Below are positions 1 through 10,894 of a stretch of 64,000 bases of DNA, piece by piece. Source of the DNA: Xanthomonas sp. 10-10 (lineage in GTDB: Bacteria; Pseudomonadota; Gammaproteobacteria; Xanthomonadales; Xanthomonadaceae); contig NZ_CP144460.1 in NCBI RefSeq assembly GCF_040182365.1, positions 4,952,935 to 5,016,934 on the forward strand, read 5' to 3'. Every line of letters starts with the position of its first letter. The stretch's first letter is position 1. The notes beneath the pieces are model-generated. The model had not been told where the DNA came from. It did no database searches and was given only the letters and a program-made list of their open reading frames with translations. The position numbers and the translations under genes are program-made.

Positions 1-205
1 CCGACTGTCTGGTGCGGTGTCCTTGCCGGTTGCGGGACCGTGTGGCGGCATGGATGCCGCCACCGAGCCCCCAGGGACGGGTTCACGGCGTGTCCCGCAA
101 GTGGTGAGGACACCGCGCCCTCGACTCACAGAGCTTTTTGATTTAGACCTCGGATGATTCAGGCCGCGCAACGCACCTCGACGACGCCACCGTTCGAAGT
201 CCTGG
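1..205. other. Left-edge stretch without a recognised gene
   Basis: I see no convincing coding region, RNA gene or repeat here. It lies beyond the 3' end of rdgC, which is on the minus strand, so it probably holds the rdgC terminator and the end of a neighbouring unit outside the window. Confidence 0.4.
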
Positions 206-1111
206 TTATTCAGCCTTGCTCAGCTTCAAGGCGGTTTCCAGCAGCAGGAACAGGCGCCGGATTTCAGCGCTCATCAGTGCGAAGCGCGCGTCGAGTTCGG
301 CGCGTGCGCCGTCGTCTTCGCTGTGTTCGAGCTGGTCCAGGGCGCCATCGAGGAACTTGAGCTTGCGGATCACCAGATCGTCGCCGAGCACGAACGACAG
401 ATTGTCGTCCAGCACCAGCGCCAGCTTGGTCACCTGCTTGCCGGCTTCCAGGTGCTTGTCGATCTCGTCTCCGCGCAGTTCCTGATGCTGGCACTTGACC
501 ACCGCGCCGCCTTCGATCGGGTCCTTCATCTCGCATTCTTCGCCCAGGCTCAGGCCTTCGGGCAGGGGTTCGCCGGCGATCCAGCCGGTGAGGATGGCGC
601 GCGGGGCGACTTCTGCATTGAGCGGCAGCGCCGGGAAGCTGCCGAGCGCGCCGCGGATCTCGCTCATCACGTTCTCGCCGCTCTTGCGGCTGGAGCTGTT
701 GACCGCGATGTAGCCGTGCTGCAGGTCCAGGATGGCATCGGTTCGCGAGCTCTTGACGAAGGCGCGCGGCAGCAGCTCATGGATCAGGTCGTCCTTCAGG
801 CGCTTGCGCGCCTTGCCGCCGGGCCGGCGGCCTTCCTTCTCTTCGATCTCGGCGACCTTGCGCTCGAGCAGGTCGTTGACCACCGCCCCGGGCAGGATCT
901 TGTCCTCGCCACCGACGGTGAGCCAGAGGAAATCTTCCAGACGGTGCGAGAGCACTTCCTGCTCGTCGCGGCCGAACGGGGAGATGAAACCGCGCGAGCT
1001 CATTTCCAGCGGGCCGACCGGCTTGAGCTGCACCTGCGGCAACAGCGTGTCGATTTCGGAGAAATCCAGCGTGGTCGGGAAACGGAACAGGGTGAGATTA
1101 CGAAAGAACAT
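206..1111 (-). CDS. rdgC: Recombination-associated protein RdgC
   Basis: The 301-residue product reads as a full-length RdgC from MFFRNLTLFRF to the C-terminal helix, the usual size for the family. RdgC is a nucleoid-associated DNA-binding protein that forms a ring around duplex DNA and modulates RecA-dependent recombination in the cytoplasm. The family is recognised over the whole length, with the acidic core segment rich in EEKEGRRPGGK followed by the conserved DLIHELLPRAF stretch. It is transcribed leftward, 65 bases downstream of ttcA on the same strand, so the two may share a transcript. Nothing is odd about its length or composition. Confidence 0.95.
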   Translation of the reverse strand: MFFRNLTLFRFPTTLDFSEIDTLLPQVQLKPVGPLEMSSRGFISPFGRDEQEVLSHRLEDFLWLTVGGEDKILPGAVVNDLLERKVAEIEEKEGRRPGGKARKRLKDDLIHELLPRAFVKSSRTDAILDLQHGYIAVNSSSRKSGENVMSEIRGALGSFPALPLNAEVAPRAILTGWIAGEPLPEGLSLGEECEMKDPIEGGAVVKCQHQELRGDEIDKHLEAGKQVTKLALVLDDNLSFVLGDDLVIRKLKFLDGALDQLEHSEDDGARAELDARFALMSAEIRRLFLLLETALKLSKAE

Positions 1112-1176
1112 GCGTCAGACCGAAGAGGAGGAGGAAACGTGGAGGGTGGGAAGACTGCGCCGCCGCGAGGGCCGCG

Positions 1177-2094
1177 TCAGTCGCTGTCGTGTGTGGTGTC
1201 GTCGCCGGCGGCGAGCCAGGCGCTGGAGTCGGGATCGGACGGTGCGGCCTCGCCGCTGCGGCCCAGCGACAGGAAATCGAACAACGCAGGATCGGCCAGT
1301 TGCTCGGGCCGCACATCGCCCAGCGCGCGGGCGATCTGCTCGACCCGCCCGGGTTGCTCGCGGTCCCACTGCTGCAGCATCCGGCCGACCTGCTGGCGCT
1401 GCAGGTTTTCCTGGCTGCCGCACAGGTTGCACGGAATGATCGGGAACTGGCGCGCCTGCGCATAGGCGGCGATGTCGGCTTCGCGCACATAGGCCAACGG
1501 GCGGATCACCACATGCGCACCGTCGTCGCTGCGCAGCTTGGGCGCCATTGCCGCGAGCCGGGCGTGGTGGAACAGGTTCATGAAGAACGTGGCCACGATG
1601 TCGTCGCGATGGTGGCCGAGCGCGATCTTGGTGACCCCATGCGCCTGCGCATAGGCATACAGCGCGCCGCGCCGCAGCCGCGAGCACAACGAACACATGG
1701 TCTTGCCGGCCGGAATCACCCGGCTGACCACCGAATAGGTGTCCTGCTCGACGATGGCGAATGGCACGTCCAGGCCGCGCAGATAGGTGGGCAGGACGTG
1801 GGCGGGAAAGTCGGGCTGCTTCTGGTCCAGATTGACCGCCACCAGGGTGAACGGCACCGGCGCCTTGCGCTGCAGGTGCAGCAGCATGTCCAGCAAGGTG
1901 TAGCTGTCCTTGCCGCCGGACAGGCACACCATGATCTTGTCGCCGGCCGCGATCATGCCGAAGTCGGCAATCGCCTGGCCCACCTGGCGTTGCAGGCGCT
2001 TGCCCAGGCGCAGCTGCTCACGCTGCAGCCGCTGGCGCGGGTCGCGCGGCGCGGGGTCGGCCAGGGGTTGCGGCAGCGGCAGGACAGCGGTCAT
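1177..2094 (-). CDS. ttcA: tRNA 2-thiocytidine(32) synthetase TtcA
   Basis: TtcA is an ATP-dependent Fe-S enzyme that thiolates cytidine 32 of some tRNAs. The 305-residue protein has the PP-loop SGGKDS at residues 59-64. It also has both cysteine pairs: CSLC at 134-137 and CNLC at 222-225, the cluster or sulfur-transfer cysteines of the family. The ATG at 2094 was chosen because it gives the family length. The reading frame stays open far upstream, but that part is low-complexity translation of the repeat-containing intergenic region and has no family similarity. It is divergent from xylA and upstream of rdgC. Confidence 0.93.
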   Translation of the reverse strand: MTAVLPLPQPLADPAPRDPRQRLQREQLRLGKRLQRQVGQAIADFGMIAAGDKIMVCLSGGKDSYTLLDMLLHLQRKAPVPFTLVAVNLDQKQPDFPAHVLPTYLRGLDVPFAIVEQDTYSVVSRVIPAGKTMCSLCSRLRRGALYAYAQAHGVTKIALGHHRDDIVATFFMNLFHHARLAAMAPKLRSDDGAHVVIRPLAYVREADIAAYAQARQFPIIPCNLCGSQENLQRQQVGRMLQQWDREQPGRVEQIARALGDVRPEQLADPALFDFLSLGRSGEAAPSDPDSSAWLAAGDDTTHDSD

Positions 2095-2161
2095 AAGCCG
2101 GCCATTGTAGCGGCCGGGGGGATTGGGATTGGGATTTGGTCGTGAGGCCAGAGGTGGCTGC

Positions 2162-2208
2162 CCCCATCCGCCCTTCGGGCACCTTCCCCCGTGAACGGGG
2201 GAAGGGAG
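2162..2208. repeat. Xanthomonas palindromic intergenic repeat, copy A
   Basis: The unit begins CCCATCCGCCCTTCGGGC and ends in a hairpin made of CTTCCCCC and GGGGGAAG. The CCGCCCTTCGGGC core recurs at 49153-49192 and three times at 50404-50742, and in inverted orientation at 2301-2330. It behaves as a dispersed REP-like element confined to intergenic DNA. Confidence 0.75.
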
Positions 2209-2266
2209 CAAGACCTCGTCTACGGGTGAGCGCTTCCCGCCCAGCCCTTTCCCGGCAGTTTCCTCT

Positions 2267-2330
2267 CCTGATGGTCCCCTCGCCTGATGGTCCCCTCGCC
2301 TGAGAGGGTGCCCGAAGGGCGGGTGAGGGA
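2267..2330. repeat. 16-bp direct repeat plus inverted REP copy B
   Basis: Two perfect 16-bp direct repeats (CCTGATGGTCCCCTCG) occupy 2267-2282 and 2283-2298, and a third begins at 2299. They abut an inverted copy of the repeat core (GGTGCCCGAAGGGCGG) at about 2307-2322. With copy A this makes a head-to-head repeat pair between the divergent ttcA and xylA genes. Confidence 0.7.
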
Positions 2331-2520
2331 CGTACGCCCCGACCCACCAACCGCCAGCCATCACCACACCTGCCGCTACGCAACAGCTCGCATCTCGCAT
2401 CTCGCAGCGCAGCAAGCCTTTCGGCGGCGGGCTGGGTAAAGTCCGCAGGACCGTTTCAGCTGGGATCGGCATGACACCTTCGGCTTCGCTGTATGGCGCG
2501 GCTTTTTTCAGTCGGCTTTT

Positions 2521-2534
2521 TGGTAGCGCTAACA
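2521..2534 (+). promoter_or_regulatory. xyl-box, XylR operator upstream of xylA
   Basis: TGGTAGCGCTAACA is an exact match to the xyl-box reported for the X. campestris XylR regulon. It is near-palindromic around AGCGCT, as expected for a LacI-family operator. It sits 143 bases before the xylA start and is identical to the box at 37410-37423. Confidence 0.85.
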
Positions 2535-2677
2535 TTCGGTGCATTGCGTAGCAATACACGCATGCACAGATGCGCTGCAGCGACGCGGCAGCACCGATTG
2601 TTGCGCGTGCCAGCGCCGCAGTGTGTCGACGCCATCCCTCTCCCCCACGACATTCCCTTTCTGCAGGAGTCCACCCC

Positions 2678-4015
2678 ATGAGCAACACCGTTTACATCGG
2701 CGCGAAGGAATACTTCCCCGGCATCGGCAAGATCGGCTTCGAAGGCCGCGACTCCGACAACCCGCTCGCGTTCAAGGTCTACGACGCCAACAAGCAGGTC
2801 GGCGACAAGACCATGGCCGAGCACCTGCGCTTTGCCGTGGCCTACTGGCACAGCTTCTGCGGCAACGGCGCCGATCCGTTCGGCCCGGGCACGCGCGCCT
2901 ATCCGTGGGATGTGGGCAACAGCGCACTGGGGCGCGCCGAAGCCAAGGCCGATGCCGCATTCGAATTCTTCACCAAGCTCGGTGTGCCGTACTACTGCTT
3001 CCACGACGTGGACCTGTCGCCGGATGCCGACGACATCGGCGAGTACGAAAAGAATCTGAAGCACATGGTCGGCATCGCCAAGCAGCGCCAGGCCGACACC
3101 GGCATCAAGCTGCTGTGGGGCACCGCCAACCTGTTCTCGCACCCGCGCTACATGAACGGCGCATCCACCAACCCGGACTTCAACGTGGTGGCGCGTGCGG
3201 CCGTGCAGGTCAAGGCCGCGATCGATGCCACCGTGGAATTGGGCGGCGAGAACTACGTGTTCTGGGGCGGCCGCGAAGGCTACGCCTGCCTGCACAACAC
3301 CCAGATGAAGCGCGAACAGGACAACATGGCGCGCTTCTTGACCCTGGCACGCGACTACGGCCGCGCCATCGGCTTCAAGGGTAATTTCCTGATCGAACCC
3401 AAGCCGATGGAGCCGATGAAGCACCAGTACGACTTCGACAGCGCCACGGTGATCGGCTTCCTGCGCCAGCACGGCCTGGACCAGGACTTCAAGCTCAACA
3501 TCGAAGCCAACCACGCCACGCTCTCGGGCCACAGCTTCGAGCACGACCTGCAGGTGGCAGCCGATGCCGGCCTGCTGGGCAGCATCGACGCCAACCGCGG
3601 CAACCCGCAGAACGGCTGGGACACCGACCAGTTCCCGACCGACCTGTACGACACCGTCGGCGCGATGCTGGTGGTGCTGAGGCAGGGCGGGCTGGCACCG
3701 GGCGGCTTGAACTTCGATGCCAAGGTGCGCCGCGAGTCGTCCGACCCGCAGGATCTGTTCCTGGCCCACATCGGCGGCATGGACGCGTTCGCACGCGGCC
3801 TGGAAGTGGCCAACGCGTTGCTGACGTCGTCGCCGCTGGAGCAGTGGCGCGCCGAGCGTTACGCCAGCTTCGACAGCGGTGCGGGCGCGGATTTCGCCAA
3901 CGGCACCAGCACGCTGGTGGATGTGGCCAAGTACGCGGCCGGTAACGAACCCAAGCAACTCAGCGGGCGCCAGGAAGCGTATGAGAACCTGATCAACCAG
4001 TATCTGACGCGTTGA
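2678..4015 (+). CDS. xylA: Xylose isomerase
   Basis: XylA converts D-xylose to D-xylulose in the cytoplasm, so it takes the end product of xylan breakdown. The 445-residue protein has the catalytic HDVD at 109-112, the FWGGREGY segment, the metal-binding IEPKPMEP segment and the [11 protein letters not shown] segment. Length and motifs fit the larger (group II) bacterial xylose isomerases. The ATG at 2678 is preceded by AGGAG at 2665-2669; an earlier in-frame ATG at 2570 adds only non-homologous sequence. A xyl-box lies upstream, so XylR repression relieved by a xylan-derived inducer is the likely control. No xylulokinase gene is next to it. Confidence 0.96.
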   Translation: MSNTVYIGAKEYFPGIGKIGFEGRDSDNPLAFKVYDANKQVGDKTMAEHLRFAVAYWHSFCGNGADPFGPGTRAYPWDVGNSALGRAEAKADAAFEFFTKLGVPYYCFHDVDLSPDADDIGEYEKNLKHMVGIAKQRQADTGIKLLWGTANLFSHPRYMNGASTNPDFNVVARAAVQVKAAIDATVELGGENYVFWGGREGYACLHNTQMKREQDNMARFLTLARDYGRAIGFKGNFLIEPKPMEPMKHQYDFDSATVIGFLRQHGLDQDFKLNIEANHATLSGHSFEHDLQVAADAGLLGSIDANRGNPQNGWDTDQFPTDLYDTVGAMLVVLRQGGLAPGGLNFDAKVRRESSDPQDLFLAHIGGMDAFARGLEVANALLTSSPLEQWRAERYASFDSGAGADFANGTSTLVDVAKYAAGNEPKQLSGRQEAYENLINQYLTR

Positions 4016-4231
4016 TGCCTGTCATCGCACGCGCGTCGTGTAACGCCGCGCGCGCATGACAACCGCGTGCATTGCCACGGCGCTGCACGCGACCGCATCA
4101 GGTATCGAGATGGCTGACAACATGGCGTGACGATCAGGGGATCGCTGCGCCGACAACCGCACGGCATGCGTGCGACAGGAACACGCAGCTAGCGCCCACC
4201 CCGCAGCAACATCGCGGTGCGCCAGCCGCTC

Positions 4232-5299
4232 TTATTCGGCCGGATCGATTGCGATCGGTGCGGCTACCGAATCCCGCTTGACCAGCAGGTGCGCGACCAC
4301 ATGATCGACCATCTTCGACGTGCGCTCCTTGGCGCGAATCGTCTTCAACAAGATGTCCAGCGCGGCATCTGCCATGGCGGCGATGGGCTGCTGCACGGTG
4401 GTGAGTTCGGGCCAGACGGCAGTGGCTGCCGAGGTGTCGTCGAAACCCACGACCGACAGATCGCGCGGCACATCCAGCCCACGCCGGTGCGCCACCGAAA
4501 TGGCCGCGGCGGCCATGTCGTCGTTGCTGGCGAAGATCGCGCTGGGGCGACGCTTGCGTGCAAGCAGTTTTTCGGCCGCAAGCAGACCCGAGCGGTAGGT
4601 GTAGTCGCCCGGTTGTACCAGATGCCTGTCCAGGCGCAGGCCGGCGTCGGACAAGGCGGCCTGAAATCCTTCGAAACGCCGCGTGCTGGCCGACAGATTG
4701 GGGTGCCCGGCAATGTAGCCGATACGGGTATGCCCCTGCGCGATCAGGTGCTCGGTGATTTCCTTGGCAGCAGCGAATTCGTCGATGCGCACGCAGGCCA
4801 CGTCGGGACTGAAATGGTTGGAGGCGATCGCCACCACCGGCACCTTGGCACGTACAAGTTCCAGCACCGCAGCACGGGATTCGCACAACGGCGGCGGCAG
4901 GATCACCCCGGCCACACCCTTGGCGAGTTTGCGCGCGGCACGGCGTTCGGCATCGGCGTCAAGATCGTCCCAGCAATCGATCACCAGCTGGATCGACGTA
5001 CGCGAGGCAACCCGCAGCACGCCCAGCAACAGTTCGCGCAGATATGCACCGCTGGGGTCGCTGTAGATCAGCGCAATGCGCGTACTCTGCGCAGCGGCCA
5101 GGGCGCTTGCGGCCAGATTGGGGGTGTAACCGAGTTTGTCGACTGCGCGCATCACGCGCTCACGGGTGGCGTCGCGCACGCTGCCGTTGTTGTTGACCAC
5201 ACGCGAGACCGTCATCGGCGACACCTTGGCCAGCGCCGCCACCTCGTCGATGGTGGTCGCGCGGCTGGTGCGGCGGACCGATTTCCTGACCTTCTCCAA
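4232..5299 (-). CDS. xylR: LacI-family transcriptional repressor XylR
   Basis: The product is a LacI/GalR repressor of about 355 residues. The N-terminal helix-turn-helix (TTIDEVAALAKVSPMTVSRVVN) lies at about residues 15-36, followed by a periplasmic-binding-protein-like effector domain ending in the VPRDLSVVGFDDT segment. The frame extends upstream to 5803, overlapping agu67A, but no good ATG gives the family length. The TTG at 5299 does, and it has AGAGG six bases upstream, so I chose it. It sits between xylA and the divergent glucuronidase operon. By position and by the nearby xyl-boxes it is the xylan-regulon repressor; its effector cannot be read from sequence. The start is the least certain part. 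Confidence 0.85.
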   Translation of the reverse strand: MEKVRKSVRRTSRATTIDEVAALAKVSPMTVSRVVNNNGSVRDATRERVMRAVDKLGYTPNLAASALAAAQSTRIALIYSDPSGAYLRELLLGVLRVASRTSIQLVIDCWDDLDADAERRAARKLAKGVAGVILPPPLCESRAAVLELVRAKVPVVAIASNHFSPDVACVRIDEFAAAKEITEHLIAQGHTRIGYIAGHPNLSASTRRFEGFQAALSDAGLRLDRHLVQPGDYTYRSGLLAAEKLLARKRRPSAIFASNDDMAAAAISVAHRRGLDVPRDLSVVGFDDTSAATAVWPELTTVQQPIAAMADAALDILLKTIRAKERTSKMVDHVVAHLLVKRDSVAAPIAIDPAE

Positions 5300-5460
5300 G
5301 CATGGCCTCTTCAAATGCGAGCGAAAGTTGGCGCAAGCGCGCGTGCTGCTGCCGGTAGACCTGCAGCAGGTGCGGGCATGAGCATGCAAGCCATGGTACC
5401 GGGAAGCAGACAGAGCGGGGAGATGCGCACAGATGCCATTGCCGCAGCGGAGCGTACGGC

Positions 5461-7662
5461 ATGAGCGCATGGCCGATGGGACGCAATCGCACAAGCGTGC
5501 GTGCGTTGGCACTGATGTGGCTGGTGGTGTTGGGTGGCGCACTGCTGCCGGTCGCAACGGTGCGGGCAGAAGATGGCTACGAGCTATGGTTGCGCTACCA
5601 CATGGTGGGCGACCCCGCGCAACTGCAGGCAGGCGCGCGGAGCTTGGTGATTGCCGGCGACTCGCCCACCCTGCATGCGGCGCGCGATGAGCTGACGCGC
5701 GGGGTGCAGGGCCTGCTCGGTCATGCCCTGCAGAGCGCTGCCACGGTGACCGCCGATGGCGCGATCGTGCTGGGCGCCGCCAACGCACCGCAGATTGCCG
5801 CATTGCAGCTCAAAACAGGCGATCTTGGTCGTGAGGGATATCTGATCCAGACGGTGCGCGTGGATGGGCATCGCGCCACGGCCATCGTGGGCGGCAGCGA
5901 TGTCGGTGCGTTGTATGGCGCATTTCATTTCCTGCGCCTGCTGCAGACCGGCCAGCCGATCACCGCACTCAACGTGCGCGAATCGCCGCGATTGCAGCTG
6001 CGCATGCTCAACCATTGGGACAACCTGGATGGCGTGGTGGAGCGCGGCTATGCCGGTGCATCGCTGTGGAACTGGCAGACGCTGCCCGGCTATCTGGACC
6101 CGCGCTACACCGACTATGCACGCGCCAACGCCTCGCTAGGTATCAACGGAACCGTGCTCAACAACGTCAACGCCAAGGCCTGGAGCCTGACGCCGGAATA
6201 TCTGGACAAGGCCGCGGCGCTGGCCGCGGTGTTTCGCCCGTACGGCATCCGCGTGTTTCTCAGCGCGCGCTTCAGTGCACCGATCGAGATTGGCGGCCTG
6301 CGCACCGCCGACCCGCTGGATCCACAGGTACAACGCTGGTGGCGCGCCAAGGCCGAAGAAATCTATGCGCGCATTCCGGATTTTGGCGGGTTCCTGGTCA
6401 AGGCCAACTCCGAAGGCCAGCCCGGCCCGCAGGATTACGGGCGCTCCCATGCCGATGGCGCAAACCTGCTGGCCGACGCGCTGGCACCGCATGGAGGCGT
6501 GGTGATGTGGCGTGCCTTCGTGTATTCGCACGAGCAGCCGGACGACCGCGCCAAACAGGCGTACAGCGAGTTTGTTCCGCTCGATGGCGCATTTCGCGAC
6601 AACGTGATCGTGCAGGTCAAGAATGGTGCGATCGACTTCCAGCCGCGCGAGCCGTTCCATCCGCTGTTCGGGGCGATGCGCAAGACGCCGTTGATGCCGG
6701 AGTTTCAGATCACCAAGGAATATCTGGGCTTTTCCACGCATCTGGCGTATCTGGGCACCCTGTTCGCCGAGACCCTGCAGGCCGATACCTACGCGCGCGG
6801 CAAGGGCTGGAGCGTGGCAAAGACGGTGGACGGCACGCTGTTCAACTCCGGCAAGCATGCCCGGCTCACCGGCATTGCCGGAGTGGCCAATCTCGGCGCC
6901 GATCGCAACTGGAGCGGCTCGCTCTTCGATCAGGCCAATTGGTACGCCTACGGGCGGCTGGCGTGGAATCCGGCGCTGTCGCCGGAGGCCATCGCGCAGG
7001 AGTGGGTGCGCATGACCTTGTCCAACGACGACGCCGTGGTGACGCCGGTGGTCGGCATGATGCTGCGCTCGCGCGAGGCGGTCGTGGATTACATGACCCC
7101 GCTCGGGCTGCATCACCTGATGGGACGCGGCCATCACTACGGGCCGGCGCCGTGGGATGCCGGCAGCGAACGGCCGGACTGGGACCCGGTGTACTACCAC
7201 CGTGCCGATCGCAATGGCATTGGCTTCGATCGCAGTGCCAGCGGCAGCAATGCGGTGGCGCAATACGCAGCACCGGTGGCGCGGGTATTCGGCGATGTGC
7301 AGCGCGTGCCCGAGCAGTATCTGCTGTGGTTCCACCATGTGCCGTGGGACCGACGCATGGCCTCCGGACGGCCACTCTGGGAAGAGCTGGTCTGGCACTA
7401 CGACCATGGCGTGGACGAGGTGCGTGCGATGCGCGCAACCTGGCAGGGCCTGGCGGGCAAGATCGATGCGCCACGCTACCAGCAGGTGAGCGAGTTTTTG
7501 GCCATCCAGCAGGATGAAGCGCAGTGGTGGCGCGATGCCAGCATCGCCTATTTTCAAAGCGTGTCCGGGCGCGGCCTGCCGGCCGGCGTGGCACCGCCCG
7601 CGCATCCGCTGGCGTACTACCAGGCCTTGAAGTTTCCTTATGCACCAGGAAATCCGAAATGA
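5461..7662 (+). CDS. agu67A: GH67 alpha-glucuronidase, exported
   Basis: This enzyme removes (4-O-methyl-)glucuronic acid from the non-reducing end of xylo-oligosaccharides. The 733-residue protein matches GH67 over its whole length. A hydrophobic signal segment at residues 15-36 (ending VATVRAED) suggests export. E318 (KANSEGQPG) aligns with the general acid, and D392 (KNGAIDFQP) and E420 (QITKEYLG) with the general-base pair known from Cellvibrio GlcA67A. It heads a plus-strand operon: its TGA overlaps the ATG of the esterase gene (ATGA at 7659-7662). Released glucuronate would feed UxaC, encoded at 33.3-34.7 kb. I found no exact xyl-box in front of it. Confidence 0.95.
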   Translation: MSAWPMGRNRTSVRALALMWLVVLGGALLPVATVRAEDGYELWLRYHMVGDPAQLQAGARSLVIAGDSPTLHAARDELTRGVQGLLGHALQSAATVTADGAIVLGAANAPQIAALQLKTGDLGREGYLIQTVRVDGHRATAIVGGSDVGALYGAFHFLRLLQTGQPITALNVRESPRLQLRMLNHWDNLDGVVERGYAGASLWNWQTLPGYLDPRYTDYARANASLGINGTVLNNVNAKAWSLTPEYLDKAAALAAVFRPYGIRVFLSARFSAPIEIGGLRTADPLDPQVQRWWRAKAEEIYARIPDFGGFLVKANSEGQPGPQDYGRSHADGANLLADALAPHGGVVMWRAFVYSHEQPDDRAKQAYSEFVPLDGAFRDNVIVQVKNGAIDFQPREPFHPLFGAMRKTPLMPEFQITKEYLGFSTHLAYLGTLFAETLQADTYARGKGWSVAKTVDGTLFNSGKHARLTGIAGVANLGADRNWSGSLFDQANWYAYGRLAWNPALSPEAIAQEWVRMTLSNDDAVVTPVVGMMLRSREAVVDYMTPLGLHHLMGRGHHYGPAPWDAGSERPDWDPVYYHRADRNGIGFDRSASGSNAVAQYAAPVARVFGDVQRVPEQYLLWFHHVPWDRRMASGRPLWEELVWHYDHGVDEVRAMRATWQGLAGKIDAPRYQQVSEFLAIQQDEAQWWRDASIAYFQSVSGRGLPAGVAPPAHPLAYYQALKFPYAPGNPK

Positions 7663-9623
7663 GCGCACGCGTGACGACAACCCTGGCGGTGCTGCTGTCC
7701 GCGACAGTGGTATCCAATGCTGCGCAGGCCGCCGATGCGCCCTTGCTGCACGCACTCTTCCAGGACCATGTGGTGCTGCAGCGCGATGCACCGATCAAGG
7801 TCTGGGGCGATGCGGCGCCGGGCACGCGCGTCACCGTGCAGCTCCATACGCAGCAGGTGCAGGCGCGCGCAGACCGTGACGGGCATTGGCAGGTACGCCT
7901 GCCTGCACACGCGGCCGGCGGCCCGTACCGCTTGCAGGCCAGCACGCCCGATGGCACCACGCAGCAGGTGAGCGATGTATTGATCGGCGATGTGTGGCTG
8001 TGTTCGGGCCAGTCGAACATGGAATTGCAGGTGCATCGCACGCTGGATGCGCGCAGCGAGATTGCCGATGCCGACCATCCCACCATCCGCATGTTCAAGG
8101 TGCCGGCGCAGTCCAGCCCCACGCCGCAGACACGCTTCGGTGGGCAGGCGACGTGGCAGCTCACTACGCCGGACACGGTGAAGGAGTTTTCTGCAGCGTG
8201 TTACTACTTCGCACGCGAATTGCAGAAGACCGTCGATGTGCCGATGGGTTTGATCAACGCTTCGTGGGGCGGCTCGCAGCTGCAGGCCTGGATCGGCGAC
8301 AAGGCATTGCGTGCGGCAGGCGACGATGGTCCGGCGCTGGACGTGCTGGCGCGTTATGCCACCAGCCCGACCGATGCTGCGCCACGCTGGGGCACGCTGT
8401 GGGAAACCTGGTGGCGTGCGCATGGCGACGGCACGCCATGGCTGCCGGATGCGCCGGGAGCGTGGCAACCCGCACCTGCGGCGCTGGGCGCATGGGACGA
8501 CTGGGGCGTGCCGCAGCTGGTCGGCTTCAATGGCATGGTCTGGTACCGCACCAGCGTGGAGCTGACCGCCGCGCAAGCCGCGCAGGGGGCCAGCCTGTTG
8601 CTGGGGCCGGTGGACGAACTGGACCAGACCTGGGTCAATGGACGCGGCGTGGGCAGCAGTTATGGCGCCGATCAGCCGCGTCGCTACACGCTGCCACGCG
8701 GCCACCTGCATGCCGGGCGCAACAGCATCGTGCTCAACGTGCTCAATACCTATCGCCGCGGTGGATTGCTGGGCGATGCATCGTCGCGTGCGCTGCAGTT
8801 GGCCGATGGCAGCCGCGTGCCGCTGGATGCGCCCTGGCAGTACCAGATCGTCTCGCCGCGCCTGGGCACACCGCCGCGCGCGCCATGGTCGTCGGCGGCC
8901 GGGCTGACCACTTTGTACAACGGCATGATCGCCCCGCTCGGCCAGCTCGGGCTGCGCGGCGTGCTGTGGTACCAGGGCGAATCCAATGCGGGCGATGCGG
9001 TGCATTACCCGGCGCTGCTGCAGGCGTGGCAGCGCGACTGGCGCGCACGCTTTGGTGCGCAGCTCCCGCTGCTGGTGGTGCAGCTGGCCAACTACGGCGC
9101 GCCACCCACGCAACCGGTGGAAAGCGGGTGGGCGCAGCTACGCGAGGCGCAGCGCCGCTTCGTTGCCGACGACGCGCATGCCGGCCTGGCGGTGGCCATC
9201 GACATCGGCGACCGCTACGACATCCATCCGGCCAACAAGCAGGAACTTGGGCGACGCCTGGCACGCGCGGCGCGGCATGTGGTGCATGGCGAGGCGATTG
9301 CGCCCTCCGGCCCGGTGCCGCGTAGCGCGCGTCGCGAGGGCGATGCCATCCGCGTCGCCTTCGACGACGTGGATGCGGCTTTGCTGAGCTATGGCAACGA
9401 CGCACCGATCGGCTTTGAAGTCTGCGCTGCGGCAGCCGACAGTTGCCGCTACACCAGCGCCACGCTGCAGGGCCGCGATGTCAGCCTGCGCCTTCCTTCG
9501 GGCATCGCCGCCACCCGCGTGCGCTACTGCTGGGCCGACAGCCCGGTGTGCACGCTGTACGACCGCAGCGGCCTGCCGGCCGGCCCGTTCGAACTCCCCG
9601 TCACTGCCGCCTCTTCCCCATGA
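7659..9623 (+). CDS. axeXA: Secreted sialate O-acetylesterase-type SGNH esterase
   Basis: This is probably an acetyl-xylan or acetyl-xylo-oligosaccharide esterase. The 654-residue product has a signal peptide cleaved after AQA (about residue 24) and the SGNH-type GQSNM motif with Ser119 as likely nucleophile. D521-x-H523 (DIHPAN) completes the triad near the C-terminus. Between them, at about residues 280-370, lies an inserted sugar-binding-like beta domain ([10 protein letters not shown]...[10 protein letters not shown]) typical of this family. The start overlaps the glucuronidase stop (ATGA) and its own stop overlaps the next start, so translation is probably coupled. The sialate-esterase name is a family label; the operon argues for acetylated xylan fragments. 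The symbol follows usage in X. campestris and is less certain than the family. Confidence 0.9.
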   Translation: MSARVTTTLAVLLSATVVSNAAQAADAPLLHALFQDHVVLQRDAPIKVWGDAAPGTRVTVQLHTQQVQARADRDGHWQVRLPAHAAGGPYRLQASTPDGTTQQVSDVLIGDVWLCSGQSNMELQVHRTLDARSEIADADHPTIRMFKVPAQSSPTPQTRFGGQATWQLTTPDTVKEFSAACYYFARELQKTVDVPMGLINASWGGSQLQAWIGDKALRAAGDDGPALDVLARYATSPTDAAPRWGTLWETWWRAHGDGTPWLPDAPGAWQPAPAALGAWDDWGVPQLVGFNGMVWYRTSVELTAAQAAQGASLLLGPVDELDQTWVNGRGVGSSYGADQPRRYTLPRGHLHAGRNSIVLNVLNTYRRGGLLGDASSRALQLADGSRVPLDAPWQYQIVSPRLGTPPRAPWSSAAGLTTLYNGMIAPLGQLGLRGVLWYQGESNAGDAVHYPALLQAWQRDWRARFGAQLPLLVVQLANYGAPPTQPVESGWAQLREAQRRFVADDAHAGLAVAIDIGDRYDIHPANKQELGRRLARAARHVVHGEAIAPSGPVPRSARREGDAIRVAFDDVDAALLSYGNDAPIGFEVCAAAADSCRYTSATLQGRDVSLRLPSGIAATRVRYCWADSPVCTLYDRSGLPAGPFELPVTAASSP

Positions 9624-10894
9624 GCGAGACCACGATGTCACAGACCCCCGACTTCCCTGCTCCGCTGCAAGGCTCGGCCCGCGATCGCGAGATCGTCGAG
9701 GCGCGCGTCATCGTCAGCTGCCCTGGCCGCAACTTCGTCACCCTGAAGATCCGCACCCGCTCGGGCATCACCGGGCTGGGCGATGCCACGCTCAATGGCC
9801 GCGAACTGGCGGTGGCGGCGTATCTGCAGGAGCACCTGGTGCCGAACCTGATCGGCCGCGATGCCGGGCGTATCGAAGACATCTGGCAGTTCTTCTATCG
9901 CGGCGCGTACTGGCGCCGTGGCCCGGTGACGATGAGCGCCATTGCCGCAGTGGACGTAGCGCTGTGGGACATCCTGGGCAAGATGGCCGGGCTGCCCTTG
10001 TACCAGCTGCTCGGCGGGCGCTCGCGCGAGGGCGCGCTGGTGTACGGCCATGCCAACGGCCGCGACATCGCCGAAACCAGCGATGAAGTGGGCCGCTTCC
10101 GCGAGATGGGTTTCATCGCAATCCGCGCGCAATGCGGCGTGCCCGGCATCAAGAAGACCTATGGCATTTCCAGTGGCGGAAAGCCGTACGAGCCGGCCGA
10201 AAGCGAACTGCCGACCGAAACAGTCTGGTCCACGCCGCGCTATCTCGGCGTGGTGCCCAAGCTGTTCGAGCAACTGCGCAAGGACCACGGCGACGAGATC
10301 GAACTGCTGCACGACGCGCACCACCGGCTCACCCCGATCGAAGCCGCGCGCCTGGGCCGCGATCTGGAGCCCTACCGGCTGTTCTGGCTGGAAGACGCCA
10401 CGCCCGCGGAAAACCAGCGCGCCTTCGAGATCATTCGCCAGCACACGGTGACGCCGCTGGCGGTAGGCGAGGTGTTCAATTCGATCTGGGACTGCAAGCA
10501 CCTGATCGAGCAGCAACTGATCGACTACATCCGCACCACGATTGTCCACGCCGGCGGCATCACCCACGTGCGGCGATTGGCGGATTTTGCCGCCCTGCAC
10601 CAGGTGCGCACCGGCTTCCACGGCGCCACCGATCTGTCGCCGGTGTGCATGGGCGCGGCATTGCACTTCGACACCTGGGTGCCCAACTTCGGCATCCAGG
10701 AATACATGTTCCACTCCGACGAGGCCAATGCGGTGTTTCCGCACGACTACGTCTTCCGCGATGGCCGCCTGCATTGCGGCGAGACGCCCGGGCATGGTGT
10801 GGAGATCGACGAAGCGCTGGCGGCGAAGTATCCGTACGTGCCCAAACAATTGCCGGTGGCGCGGCTGGAAGACGGCGCGATGTGGGACTGGTGA
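9620..10894 (+). CDS. manD: D-mannonate dehydratase, ManD (enolase superfamily)
   Basis: ManD dehydrates D-mannonate to 2-keto-3-deoxy-D-gluconate, the last glucuronate step seen here. The 424-residue protein is an enolase-superfamily ManD/RspA type, not the unrelated UxuA fold. Metal ligands D232 (LLHDAHH), E258 (WLEDATP) and E284 (AVGEVFN) are spaced 26 and 26 residues, exactly as in characterised ManD enzymes. The ATG at 9620 overlaps the esterase stop (ATGA) and was chosen for that reason; an ATG at 9635 would give 419 residues and cannot be excluded. There is no signal peptide, so this is a cytoplasmic enzyme inside an operon of exported hydrolases. Confidence 0.92.
   Translation: MSETTMSQTPDFPAPLQGSARDREIVEARVIVSCPGRNFVTLKIRTRSGITGLGDATLNGRELAVAAYLQEHLVPNLIGRDAGRIEDIWQFFYRGAYWRRGPVTMSAIAAVDVALWDILGKMAGLPLYQLLGGRSREGALVYGHANGRDIAETSDEVGRFREMGFIAIRAQCGVPGIKKTYGISSGGKPYEPAESELPTETVWSTPRYLGVVPKLFEQLRKDHGDEIELLHDAHHRLTPIEAARLGRDLEPYRLFWLEDATPAENQRAFEIIRQHTVTPLAVGEVFNSIWDCKHLIEQQLIDYIRTTIVHAGGITHVRRLADFAALHQVRTGFHGATDLSPVCMGAALHFDTWVPNFGIQEYMFHSDEANAVFPHDYVFRDGRLHCGETPGHGVEIDEALAAKYPYVPKQLPVARLEDGAMWDW

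Noticed and set aside
323..1465. Long plus-strand frame opposite rdgC
   Set aside because: It is the complement of rdgC and part of ttcA and reads as Gln/Ala/Arg-rich antisense translation typical of GC-rich DNA, with no domain.
5394..5407. TGGTACCGGGAAGC as a degenerate xyl-box before agu67A
   Set aside because: It shares only the first TGGTA and scattered bases with the xyl-box and is not palindromic, so it is not better than chance.
10132..10893. Upstream extension of the GH43 frame, and of the GH3 frame inside GH43
   Set aside because: These are out-of-frame readings through manD and GH43. The real starts are set by signal peptides and overlaps at 10894 and 12729.
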